From NCBI GenBank assembly GCA_033557465.1, contig CM066044.1, positions 196,470,184 through 196,534,183 of the forward strand: a stretch of DNA of 64,000 nucleotides, given 5' to 3'. The DNA comes from Ichthyophis bannanicus (Eukaryota > Chordata > Amphibia > Gymnophiona > Ichthyophiidae). Made by a program: the position numbers and the translations under genes. This document shows, piece by piece, positions 21,431-34,147 of the stretch. The notes below the pieces were generated by a model, which saw nothing but the letters and a program-made list of their open reading frames with translations, was not told the DNA's origin and did no database searches. Each line of letters starts with the position of its first letter. Position 1 is the first letter of the stretch.

Positions 21431-24060
21431 AAACAGCCCAAAAAATTAATAAATGGTGCAAAATGTGTTAAAAAGGACCCCCTACACTTTACTAAATAGT
21501 GGATGGTCAGAGCAGAATGCAAATAAAGCACACAGGTATTTTACTTGCATTCACCTTTTATTGAAATTAGAAGTAGGTAGTAAAAATTTAGTCAGTTTCC
21601 ATCCCTGATGCACCCTGTGGGCTACTTTGTAAAACAAAAAAAAAGCCAAACAGCTTATCAATAGGGCTTCTATTTTTAGATGTTCATTTTCCAGCTAATT
21701 AGGGATCTTTAGAATACAAAAGATCAGTGTTTCCATGCCACAAATACTATTGCTAGCTACCTTCTCCAGTGGAATCAATTAGGGGCATGCTTACTAAAAT
21801 GTACTACCAGGGTAGCGCCAGCTTAGTTTGCCATATCATCACAATGCTAAAATGTAGCGTAGGGCCCCCATGCTAAAAACCTCATACTACACGTCTAGTG
21901 TGTGTCGCGACAGAGACCGGGTGGGTTGGGATATTCCCATTGTGATGCAGCTAGCATGGGCTTTGATAACCTGAGCTACAAAAACCACTTCAGTGGGAGG
22001 CATTACTTGCTCCCATGTCTGTTTGCCGTGGTGAGGCATGCTAAATACAGGGGGATGTCTGAACCCACCCCCTTCTAGACAGTGATTAGCACCATGTTAG
22101 TAACGCAGCCCACACTTGCCCCTAGATGTTTGTCTCACTTAGGAATTATCAGTATAGATAAAGCACAAAAGCTGAGTAGAGGATGCAAGACAAGCCAGGG
22201 AAGGAATGAGGGAATACTGGGGAAAGTGATTTTCATCCAATAAACACCTGTTTTTGATTTTTCTAACTTGGGGTGTTTGGTGTTTATTAGCTAAAACCTA
22301 AAATCAGAAGCCCTATTTAAGAATCATAGTGTATTGAGCCTCCTCTAGTGGTAAGAGGATATATTACAACTCTCCTGAACCATTTCCTTTCACTTGCTGA
22401 AGCCCACCTCTGGAATTTCAGTGTGGGTTCAAGCATAGGCAGCAGAATGGGGAGGGTCACAGGGGCCATAGCCCCACCAATATTTTGCCCAACACAGAAT
22501 CTACGATCAGAGAGCTTAGAGATGGGGCTTGAGATTTGGCTTCTTGGTCCCCCCCCCCTCCCCAACCAAAACGCAGTTCCTCTGCCCCTGGTTTCAGGTC
22601 TTCAAACAGCACAAATAACAATCTTCACTGCTCAGAAGTTGCAGGAGAAATGCCAGGAACAACATGAATCTCTCTACACGGCCACAGTGGAGGATTTCTC
22701 AGAAGTACAGATGCTCACTGAGATTCTTCATTTTTCTTTGCCTGTTCCATGACCCTATGTAAGAGGTGATTTTCAGAAAAAGAACCATCCCAGCTCCTTA
22801 AGGAAGTGCAGTAAGGCTGCATCATCTCTCCTCGCTCAGTCCTTACAGTGATGACACATCTGGTTATGGGACACCTCCAGTCAAAGTGGACCTGAGCTAT
22901 TGACTGGACGGTAAGCTATTTAACCGTAGCAAATTTCAATTCAGAACCAAGGCCGTTATGTTATGTCATTGAGCTTCAGTATGCTGCTGATGCTGTTGTG
23001 TGTGCTTGCTTAGTCAGAGGCAGGTTTTCAGGCAATATAAAAGTCTTTTCTGAGTAATGTAAGAAAATGGGATTGATGCTTAACGCTTAGTCTTCTTCCA
23101 TCAACAAGCTCTCATGAGCCAGCTCCTGCAGTTCAGATTCACAGGGTAACATTTTCAGCCCCTGGGACACCCTCTCTCACAGAAGGCTGACAGCGACAAA
23201 GAAGGCCAACTTCACCTGAAACGTACAAGTGCAGCCTTGGGTCACCTGAGGAAATTGGTGCTTGATGGCTTCAACATCCGCTTCAAAACTAAACTCAGGA
23301 TTCATTTAATAGTCACGAGCCCCATAAAACAGAGACATGGATAATGTCTTTAACCCGGTCCTCTGTGTATTCCTAGCTAGTGTATTTTCAGGATATCCAA
23401 AATAGGGGTAATTTTATAAAGCATTTTGTATGTGTTAAGCAGGTTTCACACATAGAAAAGGGCCCTTATAACATTGTATGGCCAAATAACATGAGGATAA
23501 ATGTGCACACTGGGAGTATGGATTCTCAGGGGCATAGTTTAGGTACAGCTGGAGTTACGCTATATGTGCATATGTATGAAATGCCTCGTGTACATGCACG
23601 CCTTTGCCCCTTCTTTGGAGCAGATGTAAATTCTGCATTTGTATACTGCTGGGTGCCTGAGGAATATACAGCAACAGTGGAATCCTCTGCGGAGGAGAAG
23701 ACGACAAATATCTCTTTCCAGGTCTTACTGATTGATTACTTCACATGGGGTCTTTGTTGCTTAAGATTTATACCAATTCTCAGCAAAGTGGCCATTCCAG
23801 TGGAAGCATGCTAGGAAGGAAAAAGAAAAATATATCCTGGCCACATGTTGCTCAGGATAAAAAGGCACCAGCCCGTTAACCTAAGCATTAGGACTAAAGA
23901 TGGTGCAGAACCTTTAGGTGAAGTTAAAATCACTGTTGCAGCCATAGGCTGTGATGAAACTGTTCATGGATCCACTGCAGCAGGAGATGGCAGAATTAAG
24001 AAGATCCACTACAATTAAGGGAACTTCTGAAAATAAAGAGAAGATCCTGAACAACTACTT
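21431..24060. other. No recognised gene
   Basis: Decayed or unique sequence. Around 21780-22090 there are palindrome-like words (GGCATGCTTACTAAA, GGCATGCTAAATACAGG) that may mark an old DNA element. Open frames up to 144 codons (23380-23814) lack any motif and are not supported as genes. Confidence 0.4.
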
Positions 24061-24195
24061 TTATGCTACAAACCCACTATCATTTTGTTTTATTCTGATT
24101 TTGTGAATGTTTTTATTGTGACCTGCTTTGATTGGTACTAGCGGCAAAGGTGGGTTATAAAAATTTATAATTAAATACATAAATTTAAATTGACA
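24060..24195 (+). mobile_element. L2-type LINE 3' tail
   Basis: The tail reads TTTTTATTGTGACCTGCTTT, GATTGGTACTAGCGGCAAAG and GTGGGTTATAAAAATTTA, then an AT-rich end. It is the typical 'conserved stem plus A-rich tail' form of L2 ends seen several times in this window. Confidence 0.5.
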
Positions 24196-24329
24196 GGATT
24201 TACAAAGAGATCCTGCCAAAAACCGGAAGAAAGAACAATGCTACCAAAGGAAAAGTTGCATAAAGCAACTGATGCAAATCAAAGATCTCTAATTTCAAAA
24301 ATAAATGAAAAGAAGATGTAGGTGAGAAG

Positions 24330-24680
24330 GTAGGTTACTTACCTGTAATGGGAATTCTCCATAGACAGCAGAATAAGTCCGCCACTCATGGGTGATGTCA
24401 TTCAACGGCACTTTGGACAGAATTGTTCTCCAACAGCTCAAAAGAAACAAAGAGACTCTTCTGGGCATGTGCCAGCCAGAGAGCCCACCCCTTCCCACCT
24501 CAGTCCATTCTCCAGCTGTAGGCAGGCTCATCCAACAGGGGAGGCAGTGGTTTGTGTATCTGACTTATCCTGCTGTCCACAGAGAACCTCCGTTATCGGT
24601 AAGTAACCTTACTTTCTCCATGGACAAACAGGATGAGTCAGCAACACATGGGTAACTCCCTAGCTGAGGGCTGTGAAGGG
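24330..24680 (-). mobile_element. DIRS-type terminal region relic (terminal repeat plus internal complementary region)
   Basis: GGTTACTTACCTGTAATGGG and TTCTCCATAGACAGCAGAAT match in layout the left end of the DIRS element at 37991. About 230 bp on, AGAGAACCTCCGTTATCGGT and AAGTAACCTTACTTTCTCCA, then CAAACAGGATGAGTCAGCA and CACATGGGTAACTCCCTAGC, match that element's internal complementary region at 38255-38370. This is the 3' end of a different, diverged DIRS family. No coding part was recognised next to it. Confidence 0.7.
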
Positions 24681-26560
24681 ATGTTGTGTTTTCTTTTTTT
24701 GAAAAGTTTTGCCCACCCTTCACAGCTCATGAGGTGCTGTGGTTGTTTGAAGCTGTCAAATTAGATTAGGTAATCAGTGAAGGTGTCTAAGTGGCATAAT
24801 GGTGCCAACCCTCACTTGGCCCGACAGGTAGCAAGCTGGTGAGTATAGCTGCCATAATCCTATGGGAAGGACGACCATGTGCTTGGAGCCTCAGTATTGG
24901 CCAGCTGAGCCCAGGATAGGGTTTGGACACGAAGGTTGCATAGCTTGAATAACTGGATGATGTGTTCTGATAGTCAGGGGAAGTGCTTCTTGGAGCTTGT
25001 ACTGGGTTTAACCCAGAGATCCAGATGGCTGGGTATACTTCTATTGGTTCATAACACATGGCCCCAGCAAGCTTTCCAGCACTAATAAGGAACCACCAGG
25101 CATTTGTAGATTTCGTGGTCCTTCTGAGACCCAGTGTATGCATCTTGACCTGGTCCTATGGGGACCGTGTGTCCTATTGGAATTTAAGCATGGATGGCTT
25201 GAGGAGTCATGAGGATTTCAGAGGTCTGCATGGTGTGGGTGAGGGATCCCTGGACTGATGCAATGTTGGATGTAACCTTAAAAGGAACCATCTCTCTTTT
25301 ATGGGATAGTAGATATGAATATTACTTTATTCCAATCCTTCAACCTCCAGCACTCCCCATGGTGACAAGTTTCCCCTTTGAGTAAAAGGGCATTAAGAGT
25401 GATGGTTCCCTTAACTAGCTGGCTAGTCTTCCCTCCTTGAGGGTAGGAATGAGATTGACTGGGATAGATCAGTAGGTGGATAGAGGGTGGGGAGGAGGAG
25501 TAGGAGAACAGCAGAAGGGTCCCTTTGGCCTGCAAGGGGCTGTTAGGCAAGGACGTGGAGGCATATATCCATGGGATGAGGTCGATTCCTGATGTGGTCC
25601 TTGCTGCCTTGTCCACTTGATGAGGAAATGGAAGCTGATGGATGATTCAGTCCAGGATGGCCCATCCGGTCATCCTTGTAGGGTGGGGTTAGGTGTGACC
25701 CCACTGTCCCATGTAAGTAGGCCTTCTCTATGCCCTTGATAAGAGTATGTTTGCCACTCTGCACAGATAACCCTCTGCCAAGCTTGTGTGGTTGAATCTG
25801 CTGCTCCAAGGGGCAGTGCAAACGTGTTTTAAACAATTTAGAGGGATTAGATAGGAATTCTCATCTATAGACCCGTTTTCTGCTGACACCATGCGTGTCA
25901 CCAAAGAACAGTTGAAAAGCACCCAGATGACTGTGACTAATGCGCTTTGCTTGAGGGCCAGAGTGAGGCATTGGTGGAAGCCAGTGAGGATAGGGGTCCC
26001 CTGGTTTTGGGTGCAATGGGGTCATCTGAGCAGAGCTCTTTGAAGCATTGGGTTATTGCTGTAGGCTGTGGTATGTGTGTGTGGATATACCCTAGTGATT
26101 TGAGAAAGATATGACCTTCTGTCTTTGGGGATTGTTGAACGGATAGAGAGACAATCCATATCCACATTGGGAGAGCGGTGGAATGATGGTACACTAATTT
26201 CTTTAGAAGATATCCTGTTGCTGGACTCTGAGGGGGAGGGGAGAAGATGCTGTCAGGAGGAGTGTAGGAAACCCCCTGCATACCACTGCCTGGTATGACC
26301 CCCCAAAACAGCTTTGGTAAGATTTATCCTTTAGTCATTAGTGGCATGCTACATAGATGCCATGTCCCTGGTCAAATATTCTCATGTATTTATTTTTATT
26401 GCAATTTTGTTTGTGTGGGTTTTCTTTCCTTTTTTCTTCTGCACATCAAGGAGGGCTCAGGTAGTGGACGAGAGCTTGGGAAGGATGTGAGCCCCAGGTG
26501 GATATTGGGATGTAGTCCCTGCAGGTTGGGAATGATGGAGGAGGTGAGCTTATTTCAGGG
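24681..26560. other. No recognised gene
   Basis: It follows the DIRS terminus and could be decayed DIRS interior or unique DNA. I find no recombinase, RT or other motif on either strand. Confidence 0.35.
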
Positions 26561-26564
26561 ATAG

Positions 26565-26860
26565 AGCCATTACCAATCTATATCAGTTCAGAAAGGCTCT
26601 CAAAACATACCTTTTCTGCCAATATTTCCCAGACAGCAACTGAACTAGATATCCCCTCCAAGAAATGACCCAATCTAGAAATGCCCTCACACTGCAGTGT
26701 AAATAGTTTATGTATATAGTTTACCCAGTTATCCAAGTTTGTACTCCTGTTCAATGTAAAACCTGACAGTTTGTCGTTATGGTCGTTTTGTTATGATGTA
26801 AACCGCGCTGATTCTAAATAGCGCGGTATATAAGAAACTGTAATAAATAAATAAGCTGAG
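26565..26860 (+). mobile_element. L2-type LINE 3' end
   Basis: The end of a C-terminal frame (RKALKTYLFCQYFPD) is followed by a 3' UTR with GTTCAATGTAAAACCTGACA and GATGTAAACCGCGCTGATTC, TAGCGCGGTATATAAGAAAC and AATAAATAAATAA. The S1 SINE tail is clearly related. Confidence 0.7.
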
Positions 26861-27059
26861 ATGGGGAATGAGTAGGAGAAACATGGGAGGATCTGGGCTG
26901 TAGAAAGGCATTAGATTGCCAGGGTTTCCCATTGCAAGGACTGAGATAGGCGTCTGCTTCAAACGTATTCCTGTATCAAGTCCCCATAGTGGAATTTGTA
27001 GTGACTGGTGGCAAACAGAGCAGCAGTGAGAATTAGATCTGACTTCGAAAGTTCCCAAC

Positions 27060-27185
27060 CCACTGCTCTAATATTTTGGTAACCTGACAGGTACATATGA
27101 CCTTGATTGGTCACTGTTGGAAACAGGATATCAGGCTTGATGGATCCTTGGTCTGATGCAGTATGGCATTTCTTTTGTTTTTACC
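27060..27185 (+). mobile_element. CR1 3' tail
   Basis: ACATATGACCTTGATTGGTC, CTGTTGGAAACAGGATATCA and GGCTTGATGGATCCTTGGTC match the 3' UTR of CR1 copies 1 and 2, ending with GCAGTATGGCATTTCTTT. Confidence 0.75.
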
Positions 27186-27189
27186 ATCA

Positions 27190-28284
27190 AGCTACTCTTT
27201 CACCCTGATTAATTCTCAGAGACTGCTCCAGATATGAACTGAGGCACTGCTCAGAGAGGCTAGGGCATGAGTCTTACAGGACAGGGCCGATGGTTACCCA
27301 TTGATGGGAGTTGTACAGTACAGTACAGAACTTGGAGCCCTTCTGGGAAAGATCCATCAGCTCTAGGGTGAGTCATGGCTATGGCTGCATTCTTATGATC
27401 TGAGGTCAGGGAAGCAATAGTGTGCAAGGTAGACTCTGGGCAATAATAACAGGAAAAAAAAAATCAGACCTCTGGATCATAAGATCAGTGATCTGACCAC
27501 TGAGCCACCAAGCTTACTGCTATTCCCATAGCTACTATGGGGCCCCACACCCTTGAAGGACTGATGGATGCAAGCAAGACTATTACCTTGGTTCCACGCC
27601 TTAGTGCCTTGTGCTCAGTGTTATGACATAGAGGTTGGCTGTAAGGGCGAGGGTTCTGAGGCAATAGACTCAAGTCATGTAGACCTGACATCCCCCTGCA
27701 TCACCAAGCTATCGGAGAGCCCTGTGAGCAATTGGTGTGTTGTGGCAGGGGGATACCGAGGTTTTCCCCATTGTGTTGGATGTCACAGGCTTGATTAGAC
27801 TGAATTGCCCAATGTGTCTTGATAGAGCATCTATACATGTTAAATCTTATGAATCCCAAGAGGGGTTCTCTTTGGCACAATGCCCATAAAACAGTCATTG
27901 ACAGACAATTTGAGAACTGACCACTCCCTTGGCCTCGAGGGCAGAAGAAGTTGCATCTCCATTGAGGTTCAAGACAGTCCAGGTATGCATTAAATTAACC
28001 CAGTTGGGTAACACCTGACCCCAGAGGCAATCCTGGGGATTCTCATGCATGCTATGAATTTCATGCAGCTCTCTGGGTGCAAGGTGGGAGGGGGCATTGA
28101 GGGCTGAAAACTTGGAGTTGGAGCCAATGCACCAAAAATCTAACAGAAAAGAGCAGGCCTATGGAGCACATCTCCTTGGATCAGATAGATGCAGAATGAG
28201 CTGGCTACAGTCAATGGAGCAGCCCCTCACAGTAGGAAGTGGCTAAAACGAGACCAAGATGTCCCAGCAGCCTTTGGGTTTTCT
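27190..28284. other. No recognised gene
   Basis: Unique-looking sequence. A tRNA-like word (GATCTGACCACTGAGCC, about 27488-27510, minus strand) hints at an old SINE head. Nothing else was recognised. Confidence 0.35.
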
Positions 28285-28445
28285 TGGCAAGATATGACTA
28301 GAAGTAGATTGCCAGGCCTTTTCTTTCACAACAATGGGGGGTAAAATGACTTGCCCAAAATCATAAGGAGTGCTAATGTGAATCGAACCCTGATCAGTTG
28401 GGTACTAGGTTGTTGCTCTAACCACAAGGTTGCTACTCTACCCCA
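28285..28445 (-). repeat. SINE-like repeat S3, copy 2 with tRNA-like head
   Basis: The reverse complement starts GGGGTAGAGTAGCAACCTTG, TGGTTAGAGCAACAACC (A-box-like), then GGGTTCGATTCACAT (B-box-like). It continues with TTTTGGGCAAGTCATTTTAC and GGCAATCTACTTCTAGTC, the words that open the S3 body at 16.4 kb. Confidence 0.65.
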
Positions 28446-30469
28446 TTTTTTTGTAGTGATCACAGGGAGCAGGAGTGAGCCCCTTCCCAGCTCCCTCTGC
28501 ACATTATCTTTGTAGAAGAAACTGATTTCAGATGCCAACGGCCATTGGCACTGTAGGGCTTCATTTGGACAGTTGCAGGGAGACCAGTCACATCTGGTGC
28601 TACGATGACTTCCTTTTGCATGACAGCAGCCATGCACATAGCTCTCTGCACCATGGCAGCTCACTGCTCCCTGGCATCCTTTCAGCGCTGGTGGGTCAAA
28701 GGCCTATGACCATTGGCACTGGGAAAAAGATGCTGTCAGAGTCCAGTCAAGGGCCTGCCATCCTCCGCAGTAGAAGAGGCCTAGATGCATCTGCGCTCCC
28801 ATACCACATTGGGTCCCCAAGCTACAGCTGCCAGCTGCATACAGGACCCTAGTGGTCCCATGGAAGTGCCACCTTCACCCTACATACAGCTGAGTGGAGA
28901 GGAAGGATTGTGCTGCCCCATCTTGTAACTTGGCCTCTCCTCAGTGCAGGAATTCATTAGTGACAGGTGGGGCGGAGGAGCAATGGCACTGCAAGATCTT
29001 ACACTGGAGCTGGGGCCAGAATCAGGCCACACATCAAGACTTGCAGTGCAGATGCAGAGGTGTAGATCTTGTGGCTAGAGGTGAGTAGCGATGGGGTTTT
29101 GACATCCTATTTCAGTACCATGTTGCTTCAACTTTGGCTAGCCCCAAGGGCTCCTTGGGCTGGTGGCTTTGGGCTCTGCACAGGGGGTCGACACTCCATG
29201 CCAAATGGTCTGCAGCAAAAATGGAGGAGGAGCTTGCACATTGCCACTTATGCATTGGATCACATGTCCATTGGATCACGTGTCCATTGTCCGTGGCCTT
29301 CCTCCTAGTTAGCCTGCACCACCAGAGTATGGCTTAGTGGAAGGTGGCTCCTCATTCATGGCGGGAAGTAGTGGAGAGCTGAGGCCTTCAGTAGGGGGAG
29401 GGGCACACACTGCTGCTGTGATGGTACCCCAGTGAAGGCGTTTTGACCATGCAAGCAACCTTTACAAAGAAGAAACAGTCTCATCTGTGTTCCTTAGACA
29501 CAGGGAAGTGCTGCATGTGGGAGTCTGTGCAGAGATCGTCACTGCATTTCCTGGTCTGAGTCCTTTTGCCTTGACGGGGCAGACTGCTGATGCAGACTTC
29601 CTGTTTACATGAGGTAGAAGCAGCTGGACCAGCCACTTCTGCCCCCCCATGCAAAAGGAAGTGGAATCAGAAGGGGGCAGAAGCAGAAACAGCACTGCAG
29701 CACTGGAGGTTATGGTAAGCACTGAGGTACCATTGCAGGTCCTAGGGACGGGCAGCAGTGGGGGTGGGGTGGAAGCAGGGGAGCACCAGGAATGAGGTTT
29801 TCCTAGGACATCTCAAATCCTTTCACTGGCCCTGCTTAAAGCAATTGTTGGCTGATGCAGGAAGAAAGAGAAAGAAAGAGGAGATTCAGAAAAAAAGAAT
29901 CCAAAGAAAGACAATGCAGGCAATATGTGGAGGACGAGAAGAACCTCAAATTAATTACCAGCAAATACTGAGACCAAGAAAATGTGGCAGAAAGATGCAG
30001 AAGTTGTCCCAGTTTTATTGGGCATCAACAGCTTTATGAAAAGAATTTCCAAGTGCACTTTAAAGTGCTGTCTGTATATATTATGATTTATTAATTCCAA
30101 AAAAAGCTCTTATTAGTACAATTCAAGTGTTGAGATGAGCATTAGCACTAAATGTAAGAGCGTATGATCTCTCCACTCTTTAAATGCTCAGCTGCTAGTA
30201 GTTCCCTCATTCTGGAAGTTACAGTATGAATGGATCCAGACCTTCACTTTTGTTTACTGGACTCCCACCTTCTGAGAGTCCCTTCACCTGGACATTTGAT
30301 AAGAAAGCTCATATAACAAGTTTAAAGAAATGTTAAAGGCCAGGTTTTCTGAAATTCCATTAGAGAACATCTTCCTTTTTGCAATGTCACCCTTTTGAAT
30401 AAAGAATTGACCAAGTTTCCCCCCAACACTTTCCTGTTACCCTCGGGTTGTCTCTGGTACTGCTCATAT
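28446..30469. other. No recognised gene
   Basis: No exon structure or repeat family was recognised. Open frames here are short and lack known motifs. A lysine-rich frame at 29860-30040 is due to A/G-rich sequence. Confidence 0.35.
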
Positions 30470-30960
30470 TGTATTGTTGTTAAGTGCCATTGAGTTGGCT
30501 GGCATCCCTCTGGATAGTTGCCCTAAACTGTTTTCAGTCTTCAGTCAGGCGGCTATTGTTGATAAACTGACACCCATAGCTGCTGTTACTGTATCGATCC
30601 ATCTCATTGCCGGCCTTCCTCTTTTGCGTTGACCTTCTACCTTGCCAAACATAATGTCTTTCTCTAACAATTTCTCTCTTTGCATGATATGTCCAAAGTA
30701 TGAAAGTCGACGTCTTGTCATCTGAGCTTCTGTTGTAACCAGATCTAAAACTGTTGTGCTAATGCACTCACTTAGCCTTCCGTTTTTCTTCTCTGAACAG
30801 AGTATTTGAATTTGTCTTGCTTTTGTTTATATGGTATTTGTTATTTGTCTGTTGGCCTCTTGGCCTTTGCAGTCTTTTTTTGTGAACCGCCATGCGGCAG
30901 TGCTTGAATAGTGGCATATTAAATGCCCATAAATAAAACAAATTAATAAATAAATCTCCG
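30470..30960. repeat. Decayed repeat plus L2-like tail
   Basis: 30470-30760 contains ATGTCCAAAGTATGAAAGTC and nearby words that recall an old dispersed repeat (family not certain, minus orientation). 30885-30960 has GTGAACCGCCATGCGGCAGT and AATAAATAAAT, an L2-style 3' tail in plus orientation. Confidence 0.4.
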
Positions 30961-31244
30961 GCACCCATGACAGGGATGAACATCTTTCCTATGCATTAGC
31001 GCGAAGATACTCCATTGCCACTCGGGCAGTGATCATCTGATGGCTTTGCTGGGCTGGCCACATCATCTGACTCCAGACTCTCATAGCCGGTTTTAATCGC
31101 CCAGTCAAAGTATACGCTGAAGAGGAAGGCAGAGGAAGCACTTCCAAGATGTCCTCAAGGTCAACATTAAGTACAGTGCCCATAACCAGCTTGTGGGAGA
31201 CTATTGCCCAGGACAGTACTAGATGAAGAAAAAGTCAACTACAT

Positions 31245-31620
31245 ATCCAGCCCCGGCATTGAATATCTGGCATCGCATCAGAGCCCCATGGCTAACTGGG
31301 CAGTGATGATATTGAGCCGCTGCACAGTTAGCAATATGTGGTGAAAGTTAGGCCAGGGCTTCCTGCATCTGGCTTTCACCACAGATTGCAAACTGGGCAG
31401 CAGCTCAATATTATCGCTGACTGGTTTGTGATGGGCTCTGTCTGTGCTCCACCCCAGAGCACCCCCAACATGCCCTAATGCTAGGTGGCTTGCATCAGAA
31501 TGTATAGCAGCTTTACTCAGGGATAACCATGTTAGGGCCACTGAATATCCCACTTAGGGACATTTACATGGTTTTACAGGTCTGTAAACTGTGTAAATGC
31601 CTTGCAATATTGGGTCCTTA
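31245..31620. repeat. Dispersed repeat R1, copy 2
   Basis: It matches the copy at 10520-10925 in order and orientation: CATTGAATATCTGGCATCGC, GGCTAACTGGGCAGTGATGA, CAGATTGCAAACTGGGCAGC, GCTCCACCCC, CACTGAATATCCCACTT, CATTTACATGG and CTGTAAACTGTGTAAATGCC. It is diverged, with small indels. Confidence 0.6.
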
Positions 31621-32990
31621 GTTTTTAATGTTTTTTTCCATTTTTGCTTTTTATTTTTTTATTTTTCATTTTTAAAAATGTTCTCTTTTTTATTTTTCTG
31701 CATTTTGGAAGTCACCCTGTTTTGGTGCCACCTGGTCATGCTTACCTTGCATATTGTGTTGTGCCAGCCCTGATCCCCTGGAACTAAAGAGTAATCTAAA
31801 ACACATGATCTTGAATGTGTACTGAGCAGAAAATGCTGACAGCTTTCGCTGCTGAAATTATGAGTGGAGGGCACCTTTGAAAAGCTGACAGTGCTGATAG
31901 TTTCGTAATTGTGAGCCATATTGAGCAGAGAATGCTGATAGTGTTTGCTGCCGAAAGATGGGAATGCGACTACTAACACAGATAAGTGGATATTTAAATT
32001 ATTGCTGTTTGAGCAGAAAGTGCTGGTAGTTTTGTTACTTTGAACTGTGCTGAGTAGAAAATACCACTGTAAGCTGCTATTTGTGGGATTCAGTATGTCA
32101 TTAATTTTTGAGAAGAAATATTTGTGTTAAATTGTGCCCCTGAAGCAGGATGGACATTTGAAGTCCTGTACCGAAACATAATGCTGTGCCAAGCGTGAGT
32201 TGGATCAACTAATATAGTCATAGCTTGGGGCCATTAATATCTTTATGAAGACAACTGGAAGATTAATTGAGTTGGCTATATGCACATGAGGTAAATTGGT
32301 ACATTGTTACAATGACATTGGATACAAAGTGTGAAGGGGATACTTGCTACATTGTTGCAATTTAAGTGAAAGTTAGTTTTTTAAAAAAATCTGGCTTGTT
32401 TGATTTTAAATGAAGAAATAAAAAGAAGAAATTATTATACGAATTAAGAATAAAAGTAATGAAATTAATTTAAAAGCAGTCCATTTATATTCTAATCAGT
32501 AAAAAGGACCCTATTGGTGACTTCATATTCATAATGAGTTGTGGCTACTGAGTGAAAGTTTTTGGGTGTCCAATAAAAATTATTTTTTTTGGAATAACAA
32601 ATTAATTTTGAAATATGTATTTTTAGGATTCGCTCAATCTATGTTCCCTGGAACTTAAGCTTTACCTAATCAGTATCCCCACCCCTGAGGACAGCATCCC
32701 TCCCTCCTCCAGATCAAGATCCTTTCGGACCATTTTTCCTCAGCTAAGATCCTCCCCAACATTTCTCCCCCATCGAGATGTCCTGGGCTAGTCTCTCCCC
32801 CTCATCATCAGCCCTGTCAGTAATATACCCTGAAACCTCCCCACCTTCTGACCCCTGGGACTCATCCAGAGGTTTCCCTTGTGTCTAGAAAGCTGAGGCA
32901 TGAGTGATGCTTCTCCATTCCTGCTCCAGTGGGGTTCACAATGCTGGGGAGTGGGGCTAAGTAAGCGAAGGGGAGAAGAGAGACTGGACA
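31621..32990. other. No recognised gene
   Basis: AT-rich, low-information sequence with T-runs near 31640-31700. Words such as TGAGCAGAAAATGCTGACAG and TGAGCAGAGAATGCTGATAG recur three or four times between 31825 and 32050 (a diverged tandem unit of about 100 bp). There is no coding signal. Confidence 0.4.
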
Positions 32991-33670
32991 CAGAGGGGGC
33001 AAGAAAGGGAGGGGCAGGGAGGGAATGGGAGATGAGATGCTGGACATGAGAGTGGAAGGGAAGGCAAAGGGAGAAGGTTATGGTTATGGCACTTGATATA
33101 CCGCCCTTTACTTACGCAGCAGAGCAGTTTACATGTATGTATTTACTAACAGGTACTTTTTATTTCCCTTGTCCCCGAAGGGCTCACAATCTAAGTGTAC
33201 CTGAGGCAATGGAGGATTAAGTGGCTTGCCCAAGGCCACAAGGAGTGGCCGTGGGACTAGATAGAGACCCCAGTACCTCCAGCCTGAGGTTACTTGTCCC
33301 CATGTGGAAATTGAACCCTTCGGCCTGAGGCAACCTGTCCCAACCACTGAGCCACTGCTCCCTCACCAAGGGGAGGGGAAGGGAGGGAAGATGAGATGCC
33401 GGACATGAGAGTGGAAGGGAAGGGGAGATGTTGTACTGAAGGAGGGTAGATAAGGGAAGAGGAGATGCTGGACACAGGAGCTAGGGAAGGGGAGATGAGA
33501 AACTGGACTATGGAGGGTTAGGTAAAGGAAGGGGAGATGCACAAAACAGAGGGTTATATTAGGCAAGAAGAGATGAGTTGTTGGTTGGATATGGTAGGGA
33601 GGTGGTTAAGGAAGGGAAAACAAAATGCTGGATGTGGGGGTTAGGGATGAGGAGATGCTAAACTACGAGG
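32990..33670 (+). repeat. Purine-rich minisatellite interrupted by a SINE
   Basis: Units like GGGGAGATGAGATGCTGGAC (plus a purine spacer) repeat before and after 33065-33365. They continue as GGGAGATGTTGTACTGAAGG, GAGGAGATGCTGGACACAGG and GGGGAGATGAGAAACTGGAC. The spacing is about 50-60 bp. Confidence 0.7.
33065..33365 (-). repeat. tRNA-derived SINE (minus strand)
   Basis: The reverse complement starts GGGAGCAGTGGCTCAGTGGT (A-box region), followed by GGGTTCAATTTCCACATGG (B-box-like). It continues with CTTGGGCAAGCCACTTAATC-like and GGCGGTATATCAAGTGCC words. It is related to but distinct from S1. It splits the purine-rich minisatellite. Confidence 0.75.
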
Positions 33671-34145
33671 GGAGGGGAGGGTGCCATCTATTGGAGGGGA
33701 GGTTAGGTTTTTGAGCTGTTGTGGGGTACAAGCTGAAAGTTTGCCTAGGGCAGAGATGCTGAACTCCAGTCTTGGAGGGCTGCAAATTAGTCAGGCTTCA
33801 GGATATCCCTAATAAATATGCATAAGATTTATTTGGAGCAACCTGAAAGCCAGACTGGTATGTGGCTCTCCAGGGCTATAATTTGATATCCCTAGCCTAG
33901 GGCCATCAGATACCCTTGGGCCAACCCAGCTTTATCTGCATAATTGTAATATACCTCTCTCAAATACATGATCATTGTGGTTCAGTGGGCACAAAATCCC
34001 TTGATCTACTTCACTTTTCTATAAATTTTTGTAAGCAAGTAGAGTCCAGTAAAGAATATTCATTACTTTGATATACCACTTGACAAAAAAAAAAAAAAAA
34101 AAAGGTAGCCCCCTAAAAGGTCACCTCCTGATTTTTAATGAAGAA
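33671..34145. other. No recognised gene; A-run at 34085
   Basis: Nothing was recognised except a long A-run (about 34085-34103), which may be the tail of an old retroposed sequence. Confidence 0.35.
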
Positions 34146-34147
34146 TA

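Noticed and set aside
23380..23814. 144-codon plus-strand frame
   Set aside because: No recognised domain, no supporting splice or start context, and it lies in decayed sequence.
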